Assembly (NCBI GenBank): GCA_003550275.1
Contig: QXCW01000002.1
Span: 1,984,001-2,048,000, forward strand
DNA from: Flavobacteriaceae bacterium MAR_2010_72
Lineage (GTDB): Bacteria; Bacteroidota; Bacteroidia; Flavobacteriales; Flavobacteriaceae
Direction of reading: 5' to 3'
DNA length: 64,000 nt
In this document: positions 36,707 to 44,942 of the stretch, piece by piece
Numbering within the stretch: the stretch's first letter is position 1
Layout of the letters: each line of letters opens with the position of its first letter
The notes under the pieces: generated by a model
The model's input: the letters and a program-made list of their open reading frames with translations, nothing else
Databases searched by the model: none
Told to the model about the DNA's origin: nothing
Made by a program: the position numbers and the translations under genes

Positions 36707-37999
36707 CTAGTCAGCTATTGCTTGAAATACTAATTGTCTAAATTTCCAACTAGTATTATCAACTGGTAAATTTTGCGTTTGCTTATAAATTATACCAATA
36801 ATTCCTTCTTTTGGATCTGCAAAATATGAAGTGTTAAAATAGCCTCCAAAATCAAAGGTGCCTTGGCTTCCTTGTCCACCTCTATCCTGACCTATTTTAT
36901 CAATTACTCTAAAAGCCAAACCATAATACCCCCCTGCATTTTCACCCCAAATATCACCAATTTGATTTGCCATAATGGTTTGTACAGTCGTGCGACTTAA
37001 TAAGCGTTTCCCTCCCAATTCTCCTTGGTTGAGATACATTTGTAAAAATAGAGCATAATCTTTCACGGTACTCGAGAGTCCTGCACCACCAGAAAACAAT
37101 GTTTTAGCTCCTTTAATAGGGTAATTGACATCGTAGCCAACAGCTTGATAGTGTTTCCAATTTTCACCGTCTTTAATTAGCACTGGAACCAAGCGCTCAT
37201 ATTTAGATTCTGGCAAATAAAAATAGGTGTCCTTCATCCCTAATGGTTTAAATATCTTGCTCTCTAAATAGTCATCAAATGGCATCCCAGACATTATTTC
37301 AACAAAGTAGCCTAGTACATCAAGACCTTCGCTATAGGTAAACCGTTCTCCCGGATTATGATGTAATGGCATCCTTGCTAAAGCTTTAATATTATCTTCG
37401 GTAGTAATTGAATCTGTTGTAAATGCATCAATGATGCCTGCTTTCTGAAAAACTTTTTTAAAACGCAAATCGGAATCAATAAAGCCATAACCTATACCAG
37501 AAGTGTGAGTCAATAAATGCCGAATAGTAATGGGCTTATCCAATGGTTTTCCAGTAAATGAAGAATCCATCTCATTAAATGACTCAATGATTTGAGCACT
37601 CTCAAATTCTGGGATATATTTTGAGATGGGGTCATCCAATCTAAACTTCCCTTCTTCCCAGAGCATCATTACAGCTGTTGAAGTTATTGCTTTGGTTTGC
37701 GAAGCTATCCTAAAAATATCTTCAGTTCTATAAGGCATCCCTATTTCACTGTCGGCTATTCCAAATGCTTTATGATAAACTAGTTTGCCATTTCTAGCTA
37801 CTAAAACAACGGCTCCAGGAATTTCGGAATCATTAATTGCTTTATTTAGCATAGTATCAATTCTAGAAAGTCGCTCTGTAGACATGCCAACAGATTCTGG
37901 CGAAGCCTCTTGTAATGGCATCGTATCCTTCTGCGTAACTGTCTCCCTACAAGAAAAAATTACAAAAAAGGAAATGGCGAAAAAGATTATATTTTTCAT
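36707..37999 (-). CDS. Serine hydrolase lipoprotein, class C beta-lactamase fold
   Basis: 430 residues. The signal peptide ends at a lipobox (IFSC17), so it is a predicted lipoprotein. The nucleophile motif is S100-Q-T-K103. The second motif is Y-S-E in RFTYSEGLDVLGYF, where beta-lactamases have Y-x-N, so esterase or peptidase activity is more likely than beta-lactam hydrolysis. GGAGLSSTVKDYALFLQMYL and a C-terminal GGYFNTSYFADPKEG segment fit family VIII esterase-like proteins. It converges on the nuclease gene. Confidence 0.87.
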   Translation of the reverse strand: MKNIIFFAISFFVIFSCRETVTQKDTMPLQEASPESVGMSTERLSRIDTMLNKAINDSEIPGAVVLVARNGKLVYHKAFGIADSEIGMPYRTEDIFRIASQTKAITSTAVMMLWEEGKFRLDDPISKYIPEFESAQIIESFNEMDSSFTGKPLDKPITIRHLLTHTSGIGYGFIDSDLRFKKVFQKAGIIDAFTTDSITTEDNIKALARMPLHHNPGERFTYSEGLDVLGYFVEIMSGMPFDDYLESKIFKPLGMKDTYFYLPESKYERLVPVLIKDGENWKHYQAVGYDVNYPIKGAKTLFSGGAGLSSTVKDYALFLQMYLNQGELGGKRLLSRTTVQTIMANQIGDIWGENAGGYYGLAFRVIDKIGQDRGGQGSQGTFDFGGYFNTSYFADPKEGIIGIIYKQTQNLPVDNTSWKFRQLVFQAIAD

Positions 38000-38105
38000 T
38001 GCGTTAGGTATTGATTATCAAATGTTAAATGCATAAAAAAAGAAGGCAATTACTATTTTCAAAAGTAGCATTTACCAAAATTATTAAAAGCTAAAAGTCT
38101 TTTAC

Positions 38106-38474
38106 TTAATAAAACCAACTCAACACGTCTCGTGCGTTGTTATATTGAATTGTGTTATTCACATCTTTAAATAGCGTTGTCAAAGCCAGATTATTACCCA
38201 AATTTAAAGATGAAAGGTTGTTGTTTCTACAATCTAAATAGTTAAGTGATGTAAATGCCTCAATACCTTTTAAACTTTGAATTTCTTTATTATTTACATC
38301 TAAAAACGCGACAAGTTCGGCATCGGAACGCAACATTAAACCATTAATGGTTTTATCACTATCTATTCCCTTTTGAATCAAGGCAAGTTCAAAATTTTTG
38401 TCAGGGATATCAATAGTTTGTGCGTAACTGGCAGCTCCTATTATAGTACACACCACGAGTAAGAAAGATTTCAT
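38106..38474 (-). CDS. Short LRR-type secreted protein, probable truncated paralogue
   Basis: 122 residues. After a signal peptide (to about SYAQ) the sequence IPDKNFELALIQKGIDSD and then SLKGIEAFTSLNYLDCRNNN mirrors the start of the T9SS LRR protein at 34241-35692. It stops after about two repeats and ends DVLSWFY, with no sorting domain. No further repeat-coding sequence was seen in the 100 bp that follow. It is either a gene remnant or a small secreted protein left by truncation; expression is not evident from the sequence. Confidence 0.7.
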   Translation of the reverse strand: MKSFLLVVCTIIGAASYAQTIDIPDKNFELALIQKGIDSDKTINGLMLRSDAELVAFLDVNNKEIQSLKGIEAFTSLNYLDCRNNNLSSLNLGNNLALTTLFKDVNNTIQYNNARDVLSWFY

Positions 38475-38560
38475 AATGATTGGTTATTAGTTAGATGCCA
38501 ATAATTTAATTAAAAATATTAACATATCGTTAACAAAACCAAATTTTTACTCCTGGGTAT

Positions 38561-38591
38561 AAAAAAAAGTGGTCGGTTGACCACTTTTTTT
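38561..38591 (-). terminator. Intrinsic terminator after lpdA
   Basis: AAAAGTGGTC and GACCACTTTT pair around a GGTT loop (38575-38578), with A-run and T-run on the two sides. It lies 52 bp past the lpdA stop and works in either direction by sequence. Confidence 0.88.
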
Positions 38592-38642
38592 ATTATTGGA
38601 TACTTTTAATACAACCTATCAATCTATGCTGAATTAAGTATT

Positions 38643-40043
38643 TTATATATGCAACGGACGATCTTCAGTTGCAGCTAAAGCGGCTTCCTTGATGGCTTCA
38701 GTAAATGTTGGATGCGCGTGAGACATTCTTGAAATGTCTTCAGCTGAAGCTCTATACTCCATTGCCACTACCGCTTCGGCTATCATATCTGCCGCACGAG
38801 CACCTATCATGTGGACGCCCAAAATTTCATCCGTAGTCTTATCTGCAAGAATTTTCACAAAACCGTCCAAATCCATACTGGCGCGACTTCTTCCTAAAGC
38901 TCGCATTGGGAACTGACCAACTTTAAAGTCGACTCCTGCGTCTTTCAATTCTTCTTCGGTTTTACCAACACTCGCCACTTCTGGCCAAGTGTAAACCACG
39001 CCAGGAATTAAATTGTAATCAATATGTGGTTTTTGTCCTGCCAAGGTTTCTGCAACAAAAACACCTTCTTCTTCTGCCTTATGAGCTAACATTGCACCTT
39101 TAACAACATCTCCAATAGCGTAAATATTTTTAGCACTTGTTTGTAAATGATCGTTAACTTCAACTTGACCTCTCTCGTTTAATTTTACACCAGCAGCTTC
39201 CGCATTTAAACCATCGGTATATGGGCGGCGACCAACTGAAACCAAGCAATAATCACCTTTAAATTCAACTTCATTTCCTTTTTTATCGTCTGCTTTAACA
39301 ATGACCTCATCGCCGTTACGCTCAACAGATTTTACTTTGTGCGAAACATTAATATTGTATTTGGCCTTTTTGAATACTTTATTCAACTCTTTAGACAATC
39401 CGCCATCCATAGTGGGAATAATGCGATCCATATATTCTACTACTGTTACTTCTGCTCCCAAACGTCCATACACCTGACCTAACTCTAAACCAATAACACC
39501 ACCGCCAATAACAATTAAATGCTTGGGAATTTCCTTTAATTTTAAAGCTTCAGTAGAAGTGATAATACGTTCTTTATCTAAATTTATGAACGGTAAGTTA
39601 GAGGGCTTTGAGCCTGTAGCAATAATGGTGTGTTTTGCTTCAATTTCTTCTTCCTTTTCACCTTTTATTACAATATGGGTTGCATCATTAAAGGCACCCA
39701 ATCCTTGATACACATCAATCTTATTTTTCTTCATTAAAAAATCGATTCCACCTGTGGTTTGATCGACAACCGCTTGCTTACGTTCGATCATTTTTTCGAG
39801 ATTCACCTTGATATCGCCTGGAATTTCGATTCCATGTTCTTCAAAATGCTTCACGGCATCTTCATAATGGTGTGACGAATCTAAAAGCGCCTTACTTGGA
39901 ATGCAACCTACATTTAAGCAAGTCCCTCCAAGTGTTGCATATTTTTCAATGATTGCGGTTTTCATGCCCAGCTGTGCACAACGGATTGCGGCTACATATC
40001 CTCCAGGTCCAGAGCCAATAACGGCTACATCGTATGAATTCAT
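38643..40043 (-). CDS. lpdA: Dihydrolipoyl dehydrogenase
   Basis: 466 residues with the full set of motifs: FAD-binding VAVIGSGPGGYVAAI, redox-active C42/C47 in GGTCLNVGCIPSK, NAD-binding IVIGGGVIGLELGQVYGRLG, and the C-terminal catalytic H-x4-E in SHAHPTFTEAIKEA. It reoxidises lipoamide in the pyruvate, 2-oxoglutarate or branched-chain dehydrogenase complexes or the glycine cleavage system. It stands alone here, flanked by its own promoter and terminator, so it may serve several complexes. Confidence 0.96.
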   Translation of the reverse strand: MNSYDVAVIGSGPGGYVAAIRCAQLGMKTAIIEKYATLGGTCLNVGCIPSKALLDSSHHYEDAVKHFEEHGIEIPGDIKVNLEKMIERKQAVVDQTTGGIDFLMKKNKIDVYQGLGAFNDATHIVIKGEKEEEIEAKHTIIATGSKPSNLPFINLDKERIITSTEALKLKEIPKHLIVIGGGVIGLELGQVYGRLGAEVTVVEYMDRIIPTMDGGLSKELNKVFKKAKYNINVSHKVKSVERNGDEVIVKADDKKGNEVEFKGDYCLVSVGRRPYTDGLNAEAAGVKLNERGQVEVNDHLQTSAKNIYAIGDVVKGAMLAHKAEEEGVFVAETLAGQKPHIDYNLIPGVVYTWPEVASVGKTEEELKDAGVDFKVGQFPMRALGRSRASMDLDGFVKILADKTTDEILGVHMIGARAADMIAEAVVAMEYRASAEDISRMSHAHPTFTEAIKEAALAATEDRPLHI

Positions 40044-40078
40044 AAGAAAATGTTTATTCGGTTTTGTTAAAACGAGTA

Positions 40079-40086
40079 CAAAAATA
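40079..40086 (-). promoter_or_regulatory. -7 promoter element of lpdA
   Basis: Read on the minus strand the site is TATTTTTG, a perfect TAnnTTTG, 35 bp before the lpdA ATG. Confidence 0.6.
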
Positions 40087-40170
40087 CAAATTTTGATTCA
40101 CTCAAACCTATTGGTATTCCGCATATTTTTTAGTATTTTATAGGGTGTTAACAACTAAAATCATTTAACC

Positions 40171-40377
40171 ATGGAAGATCACGTATACAAAAAAATTGAA
40201 ATTGTTGGAACCTCTGAAAAATCCAGCGACGACGCTGTAAGAAATGCCCTTGCAAAAGCCTCTCAATCGGTTCAAAATTTACGCTGGTTTGAGGTGTTAG
40301 ATTCGAGAGGAAGTATAAAAAACGGAAAAGTTGAACATTGGCAAGTGACCATTAAACTGGGTTTTACCATGAAATAA
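40171..40377 (+). CDS. Dodecin (flavin-binding storage protein)
   Basis: 68 residues, the normal length of dodecin. It begins VYKKIEIVGTSEKSSDDAVRNA, and WFEVLDSRGSIKNGKVEHWQ carries the conserved Trp that stacks on flavin. Dodecins assemble into hollow 12-mers that hold riboflavin or FMN and buffer free flavin. It is divergent from lpdA; no operon partner follows. Confidence 0.93.
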   Translation: MEDHVYKKIEIVGTSEKSSDDAVRNALAKASQSVQNLRWFEVLDSRGSIKNGKVEHWQVTIKLGFTMK

Positions 40378-40408
40378 CTTAAGAGAAATTATTCAAGTGA
40401 AATTACCT

Positions 40409-40784
40409 TTAACGTTTTATTCTTAAAAAAAGATAATAACCCACCCATACCGAGCCTATTAACAATAGGGCTGAAATGATATCACCATAAGGGGCCACTG
40501 ACCTTGTTCGACAGTATTAAATAGGTTGTTTCTACAACAATTAAAATGGAAATTATCGCATGAGGAATTTTTACCGATCGACCGGCTATAAAGGCCGCAG
40601 CAAAACCTGAAACAGCTCCAGCCAACAAGGTGGCTCCTCCACCTATGATTATATCAGCAAGTGAAGAGTTATATAAATGTACCCCGTCTACTAAAACTTC
40701 CTGTGCTAAAGTAGTTAACAATACTAAAAGTAGTTCTCCAACAACTATGGCTATGAAGATTTTAAAAACAAATTTTGTCGACAT
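40409..40784 (-). pseudogene. Small membrane protein gene with probable frameshift
   Basis: The open frame from the ATG at 40784 stops at 40482 after 100 residues, ending KVSGPLW. It has two hydrophobic segments (IFIAIVVGELLLVLLTTLA; a Gly/Ala-rich helix near 50-68). Just past the stop another frame of the same strand continues with PYGDIISALLLIGSVWVGYY and FLRIKR to a TAA at 40409-40411, an obvious further membrane helix. Removing one G from the GGGG run at 40491-40494 joins the two into SGPYGDIISALLL. The gene is therefore probably a ~125-residue protein with a frameshift that is real, programmed or a sequencing error. Function is unknown. Confidence 0.65.
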
Positions 40785-40787
40785 GGA

Positions 40788-41288
40788 TTAGTATATGACA
40801 AATTTAGTTTCTGTTAAGCCTTTTGACATTAAATAGTCATGGGTCTCTAAAGCAGCATCACCTCCTTTTTTAGCGTGATGCAATAATGTAAATCCATGAG
40901 GGCCTCTTGCATTCAATATGCTTGGTGAAAACTCTAACATTGGTTTAATAATATCTAAACGTCCAAAAAGCGCTGCGGTAAAAATATTAGCCTGTGCGCC
41001 ATGATCTAAAAAATATTGAACAAGTGCTTTATTTCCCACGTGACTAGCTGCTCCTAATCCTGTTTCAAAATCACCAAACTTCCAGTCATGTGCGGCATTT
41101 ATTAAATTTGGATGTTCTGCTAATAATTCTTTAACCCTATCTGGATCGTTGTGCGATTTGCCAACAAATTCCTGAACTAAAGCTTTATCTAGTTGAGGGT
41201 CGTTTTCTGCTTTAAATGAAAGTAGGGTTGCTGCTGGAATTAGCAAGGAAGCTGCTCCTGCAGATTTAAGAAATTGACTTCGTTTCAT
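40788..41288 (-). CDS. Exported ankyrin-repeat protein
   Basis: 166 residues. The N-terminus (KRSQFLKSAGAASLLIPAA) looks like a signal peptide, with Lys-Arg where Tat signals have Arg-Arg. Two to three ankyrin-like units follow: HPNLINAAHDWKFGDFETGL, ALVQYFLDHGAQANIFTAAL and RLDIIKPMLEFSP with GPHGFTLLHHAKKGG. The protein probably binds a partner in the periplasm; which one is unknown. It lies 3 bp before the frameshifted membrane protein gene, so the two may form a pair. Confidence 0.8.
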   Translation of the reverse strand: MKRSQFLKSAGAASLLIPAATLLSFKAENDPQLDKALVQEFVGKSHNDPDRVKELLAEHPNLINAAHDWKFGDFETGLGAASHVGNKALVQYFLDHGAQANIFTAALFGRLDIIKPMLEFSPSILNARGPHGFTLLHHAKKGGDAALETHDYLMSKGLTETKFVIY

Positions 41289-41363
41289 AATGAATTAATT
41301 TTTAGAAAGTTAACTATTAAATCTGAAAGCATTTTAGAGTTTAACATGCATTTAAGTTAATCT

Positions 41364-41993
41364 TTAGTTTGGAAAGCCGAGTAAACTTCCCATTCCAATC
41401 GTAAACAACCAACAGCCGTAAATAGCATGTTCTATGCTCACTAATAAGGTAGATCGTGTTTTGTTGAATGTCATGGCAAACAGCAATCCGCCAATAAATG
41501 TAAGAATGATAACTAATGAATTTCTAAAAAATAAATGTGCTAAAGAAAATACAATCGCATTAATAAAGATGAAAAGCTTGGGATTAGAAAACCACATTTC
41601 GTAGCGTTGGAAAAAGAATGTTCTATAGATAAGTTCTTGTGGGTACACCGAAAGTAAACTGTAGATAAATAGCAACACTAGCCACATTAAGGGTTTATTG
41701 AGAACAACAACGAACAAATTCTCTCTATCCATTAGCCACATGTATAAAGTTGTAATACAAATAATTACGAGTAACTTTAGTAGCGTGTGCATGAAAAACT
41801 GTTTCCAATTTAAATGTGGTGCAATTTTGAATTTATTGTGCTCCACTTTTAGTAATACGAAAATCACATAGAGAAAACCAAACAGACCAATTAACATTTT
41901 AATCCAAATTGGATAACTGATTGTAAAACTGACAGGTATCACAATGAAAATGATAAAAAATTCAATGACTTTATATTGTTTGGATTGCATCAT
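41364..41993 (-). CDS. CPBP-family (CAAX-protease-like) membrane protein with altered motif
   Basis: Translated from the ATG at 41993 (MMQSKQYKVIEFF), which starts just after the regulator's stop; a longer frame from 42029 would overlap that gene. About 209 residues with six hydrophobic segments. Motif 1 reads QELIYRTFFFQR, where active CPBP proteases have E-E-x-x-x-R, so the first Glu is replaced by Gln. Motif 2 FSLAH and a later EHAIYGCW keep the His residues. It may be an inactive or specialised intramembrane protein. Role unknown; probably co-transcribed with the Lrp-type gene. Confidence 0.75.
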   Translation of the reverse strand: MMQSKQYKVIEFFIIFIVIPVSFTISYPIWIKMLIGLFGFLYVIFVLLKVEHNKFKIAPHLNWKQFFMHTLLKLLVIICITTLYMWLMDRENLFVVVLNKPLMWLVLLFIYSLLSVYPQELIYRTFFFQRYEMWFSNPKLFIFINAIVFSLAHLFFRNSLVIILTFIGGLLFAMTFNKTRSTLLVSIEHAIYGCWLFTIGMGSLLGFPN

Positions 41994-41994
41994 T

Positions 41995-42453
41995 TTAAAC
42001 ACTAATAGCGGTTGTGTGTTTAACTTCATTGATCATAAACGAACTATGGGTACTCCCAATATGATTAATAGTAGTCAATTTTTTAACCATAAACTCCCTG
42101 AAATCTTCCATATCTGAAACAACGACCTTTAGCAAATAATCGTAGTCGCCACTAATATGATAACATTCTAAAACTTCCTCTAATTTTGCCACTTCCTTCT
42201 CAAATTTAACCACATAGTCTTGAGAATGTTGTGTGAGCTTAATACTACAAAAAGCAACAAATGATTTTCCGATATGGCTTTTATTCACCAATGCCACATA
42301 TCTTGAAATTAATTGCTCTCGTTCCAACTTTTTAATGCGTTCGTAAACCGCAGTAACAGATAAATTTAACTTGTTGGATAATTCTTTATTGGTCTGTTTA
42401 CAATCATGCTGAAGTAACAACAACAATTTTCGATCTATTTCATCTAGTACCAT
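41995..42453 (-). CDS. Lrp/AsnC-family transcriptional regulator
   Basis: 152 residues. An N-terminal winged helix (LDEIDRKLLLLLQHDCKQTN, then LSVTAVYERIKKLEREQLI) is followed by an RAM ligand-binding domain (VAFCSIKLTQHS, CYHISGDYDYLLKVVV, MEDFREFMVKKL). Such proteins form dimers to hexadecamers that sense amino acids. It is divergent from the methionine gamma-lyase-like gene across a 164-bp gap with a phased repeat, so that gene is the likely target, with sulfur amino acids as possible effectors. Confidence 0.92.
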   Translation of the reverse strand: MVLDEIDRKLLLLLQHDCKQTNKELSNKLNLSVTAVYERIKKLEREQLISRYVALVNKSHIGKSFVAFCSIKLTQHSQDYVVKFEKEVAKLEEVLECYHISGDYDYLLKVVVSDMEDFREFMVKKLTTINHIGSTHSSFMINEVKHTTAISV

Positions 42454-42508
42454 CAGGTTTAAAATTTTCTTTTACAACAGGGTTAATTTAGCCTACACAA
42501 TAAATACA

Positions 42509-42578
42509 TCTAAATAATTAATATTTATTAGACATATTTTCTAAATATAATCAATTGTATTGATATATCATCTAAATA
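42509..42578. promoter_or_regulatory. Phased operator array: three TCTAAATA repeats at 31-bp spacing
   Basis: TCTAAATA occurs at 42509-42516, 42540-42547 and 42571-42578, each start exactly 31 bp (about three helical turns) after the last, all on one helix face. The third copy ends just before a near-consensus -7 element, GACATTTG (42583-42590), of the lyase gene. An inverted repeat TCAAT-TGT-ATTGA lies between the second and third. Phased sites suit an Lrp-type octamer that wraps DNA; binding is inferred. Confidence 0.6.
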
Positions 42579-42617
42579 TACTGACATTTGCAATATAAAG
42601 CAATTAATTCTACACTT

Positions 42618-43832
42618 ATGGCATTTAAACCGGCAAACAACATTCAAGATTTACAATATTTTGGAGAATTTGGAGGTGTTAACCCTTCTATATCTGATTC
42701 GTCAACTTACACGTTCTTATCCGCTAAAAAAATGTTCGACACTTTTGAAGGTAATGCTGATGGCTGCTATTTGTATTCACGGCATTCGTCTCCTTCAAAT
42801 TTATATTTAGGTGAGGCATTAGCTGCTATGGAAGGTACCGAAACCGCTAATGTGACGGCTTCAGGTATGGGAGCTATTACTCCAGTATTGATGCAGTTGT
42901 GCGACGCAGGCGATCATATTGTTTCAAGTAGAACCATTTATGGAGGTTCGTATGCATTTCTTAAAAATTTCGCGCCAAGATTCAATATAAAGACTTCATT
43001 TGTTGACATTACAAAATTGGATGTTGTTGAGGCGGCCATTACTAAAAACACTAAAGTTCTATATTGTGAATCGGTTAGCAATCCACTTTTAGAGGTTGCA
43101 GACATTAAAGGTTTATCAGCCATAGCAAAACGACATAATCTAAAATTAGTAGTTGACAACACCTTCTCTCCACTTTCTATTTCTCCAGTTAAACTAGGAG
43201 CTGATGTTGTTATTCATAGTTTGACTAAATTCATAAATGGCACAAGTGATACCGTTGCTGGTGTCATTTGCGGAACACAAGACTTTATAAATGACTTAAG
43301 GAATGTAAATGATGGCGCTTGTATGCTTTTAGGGTCTACAATGGATAGCTTTAGATCTGCTTCGGTATTGAAAAATTTAAGAACCTTGCATATCAGAATG
43401 CAACAACATAGTAACAATGCTAGCTATTTGGCCCAGAAGTTTGAGGCTGACGGACTAAAAACCGTTTACCCTGGATTACCCTCACATCCCTCACACGATT
43501 TGTTTAAATCGATGATGAATGAAAAATACGGCTTTGGAGGCATGTTAACTATCGATGTTGGAGATCAGAAAAAGGCAAATGACCTTATGGAGCTGATGCA
43601 AGAGAAAAATTTAGGCTATTTGGCTGTAAGTTTAGGGTTTTATAAAACATTATTCTCTTCACCAGGCAGTTCAACGTCTTCAGAAATTCCTGAAGATGAA
43701 CAACTAGAAATGGGATTGAGTGACGGGTTAATACGCTTCTCAATTGGATTGGATGCTGATATTGAGCGTACCTACCAAATTATGAGAAAATGTATGGAAC
43801 AACTCGGCATATTAAAGCCAGAATTGATTTAG
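42618..43832 (+). CDS. Cys/Met metabolism PLP enzyme, methionine gamma-lyase-like
   Basis: 404 residues from the ATG at 42618 (MAFKPANN); a TTG at 42588 overlaps the -7 element and is unlikely. Family marks are YSRHSSPSNLYLGEALAAME, TASGMGAITPVL, SSRTIYGGSYAFL, VVDNTFSPL and the PLP lysine in VIHSLTKFINGTSD. The fold covers methionine gamma-lyase, cystathionine lyases/synthases and homocysteine synthase; methionine gamma-lyase is the closest by motif feel but not certain. The adjacent divergent Lrp/AsnC gene points to control by an amino acid. Confidence 0.85.
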   Translation: MAFKPANNIQDLQYFGEFGGVNPSISDSSTYTFLSAKKMFDTFEGNADGCYLYSRHSSPSNLYLGEALAAMEGTETANVTASGMGAITPVLMQLCDAGDHIVSSRTIYGGSYAFLKNFAPRFNIKTSFVDITKLDVVEAAITKNTKVLYCESVSNPLLEVADIKGLSAIAKRHNLKLVVDNTFSPLSISPVKLGADVVIHSLTKFINGTSDTVAGVICGTQDFINDLRNVNDGACMLLGSTMDSFRSASVLKNLRTLHIRMQQHSNNASYLAQKFEADGLKTVYPGLPSHPSHDLFKSMMNEKYGFGGMLTIDVGDQKKANDLMELMQEKNLGYLAVSLGFYKTLFSSPGSSTSSEIPEDEQLEMGLSDGLIRFSIGLDADIERTYQIMRKCMEQLGILKPELI

Positions 43833-43833
43833 C

Positions 43834-44853
43834 TTACCGGCCTTTTATACGTTTCAGTAAATAATTAAAATCTTCCCGTGTGGGAGGTTTACCATCAGAA
43901 GGCAAGATGTTCCACCGGTTGCCTTCTTTTTGTATTATAAAGCTGAATATCGCATTATTAGGGTCATTTTTATCAAATGAAGGATAACGCAAATCATTGT
44001 AACGATACAATCCATCACCTAAAGAAGTAAAATTATAATAGCCGTTACTGAACCAAGTTAATGTTTCAATTTCAGCGGATTGTTCTTTTATAAGATCATG
44101 GTTCTTTACAAGACGATGCCAATCTTCCACTTTTGAAGAAGTATCAAATAAAGAGTAAAACCCCACGTAGTAGGCATCATTCGTTTCAGCAATACCAAAC
44201 CATAGTACATTATTTAATATGGTTGGCTGTGTTTGAAATCGTTTGTAAACAATTCCTTCATTTTGCAGGGATTTCTTAAATACCGTATTGATATAGATTT
44301 TATTTCCTAAAGTGAATACTAAATACACAGAACTAATACCTAATCCCAATTTTAACCATAGTCTCCTTTTAGCTGATTGCCTCTTAAAAAACATGAGTAC
44401 AATCAGTGCCAATAAAAACGGAATGGTATAAGCAGGGTCAGCTACGGATATCGTATTAAATGCCACGCGATAATCACTAAAGGGCGCAAATAACTGTGTT
44501 CCGTAGGGTGTGAAACTATCTAAAATGGGATGGGTGAAAATGGACAGAAAAAAGAGCCAAATCCAATTTTTTAGGGTTGTGGTGCCTTTCCTTTTACCCG
44601 TATTATAGAGCGAATATACCAGCCATCCTATTAAAAATGCTCCAATAATTGAAAATATAATGGAATGCATAAATCCTCTATGGAAAGCCATGATGTCTAT
44701 TTCGTTTGTATATAACCAACGCCCTATAAACACATCCAAGTCAGGAATGGTTCCACCAATAGCTCCAAAAAGGACAGCCTTATTGCCGATTTTTTTCCCT
44801 AAAGCAGCCTCACCACAAGCCGCCCCTAAAACTATTTGAGTAAGTGAATCCAT
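43834..44853 (-). CDS. DUF457/YdjM-type membrane-bound metal-dependent hydrolase
   Basis: 339 residues. The N-terminal membrane domain has MDSLTQIVLGAACGEAALGK, GTIPDLDVFIG and AFHRGFMHSII, the Asp and His motifs of this family, and HPILDSFTPYGTQLFAPFSD completes the putative metal site. About four to five hydrophobic segments are followed by a soluble domain from about residue 190. The substrate is unknown; related proteins have been linked to lipid or DNA-damage roles. It converges on the PLP enzyme gene with only 1 bp between stops. Confidence 0.85.
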   Translation of the reverse strand: MDSLTQIVLGAACGEAALGKKIGNKAVLFGAIGGTIPDLDVFIGRWLYTNEIDIMAFHRGFMHSIIFSIIGAFLIGWLVYSLYNTGKRKGTTTLKNWIWLFFLSIFTHPILDSFTPYGTQLFAPFSDYRVAFNTISVADPAYTIPFLLALIVLMFFKRQSAKRRLWLKLGLGISSVYLVFTLGNKIYINTVFKKSLQNEGIVYKRFQTQPTILNNVLWFGIAETNDAYYVGFYSLFDTSSKVEDWHRLVKNHDLIKEQSAEIETLTWFSNGYYNFTSLGDGLYRYNDLRYPSFDKNDPNNAIFSFIIQKEGNRWNILPSDGKPPTREDFNYLLKRIKGR

Positions 44854-44874
44854 ATATAATCTGGCAAAAGTACA

Positions 44875-44882
44875 GAAGTAAT
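44875..44882 (-). promoter_or_regulatory. -7 promoter element of the DUF457 gene
   Basis: Minus-strand TACTTTTG fits TAnnTTTG, 21 bp before the ATG at 44853. Confidence 0.55.
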
Positions 44883-44942
44883 TTCATTTGCAAATGGTTT
44901 TTCAAAATCGTAACATTACAATCCAATAACAAACTATTCTAA

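Noticed and set aside
36707-37999. True beta-lactamase resistance gene
   Set aside because: The second motif is Y-S-E, not Y-x-N, and the neighbourhood has no resistance or mobility genes; an esterase or peptidase is more likely.
42588-42617. Ten extra residues on the PLP enzyme from a TTG at 42588
   Set aside because: The TTG is part of the -7-like GACATTTG element, so it would not be in the mRNA.
42454-42617. SAM or other riboswitch before the methionine gamma-lyase-like gene
   Set aside because: The predicted RNA start is only about 20 bases before the ATG, leaving no room for a structured leader.
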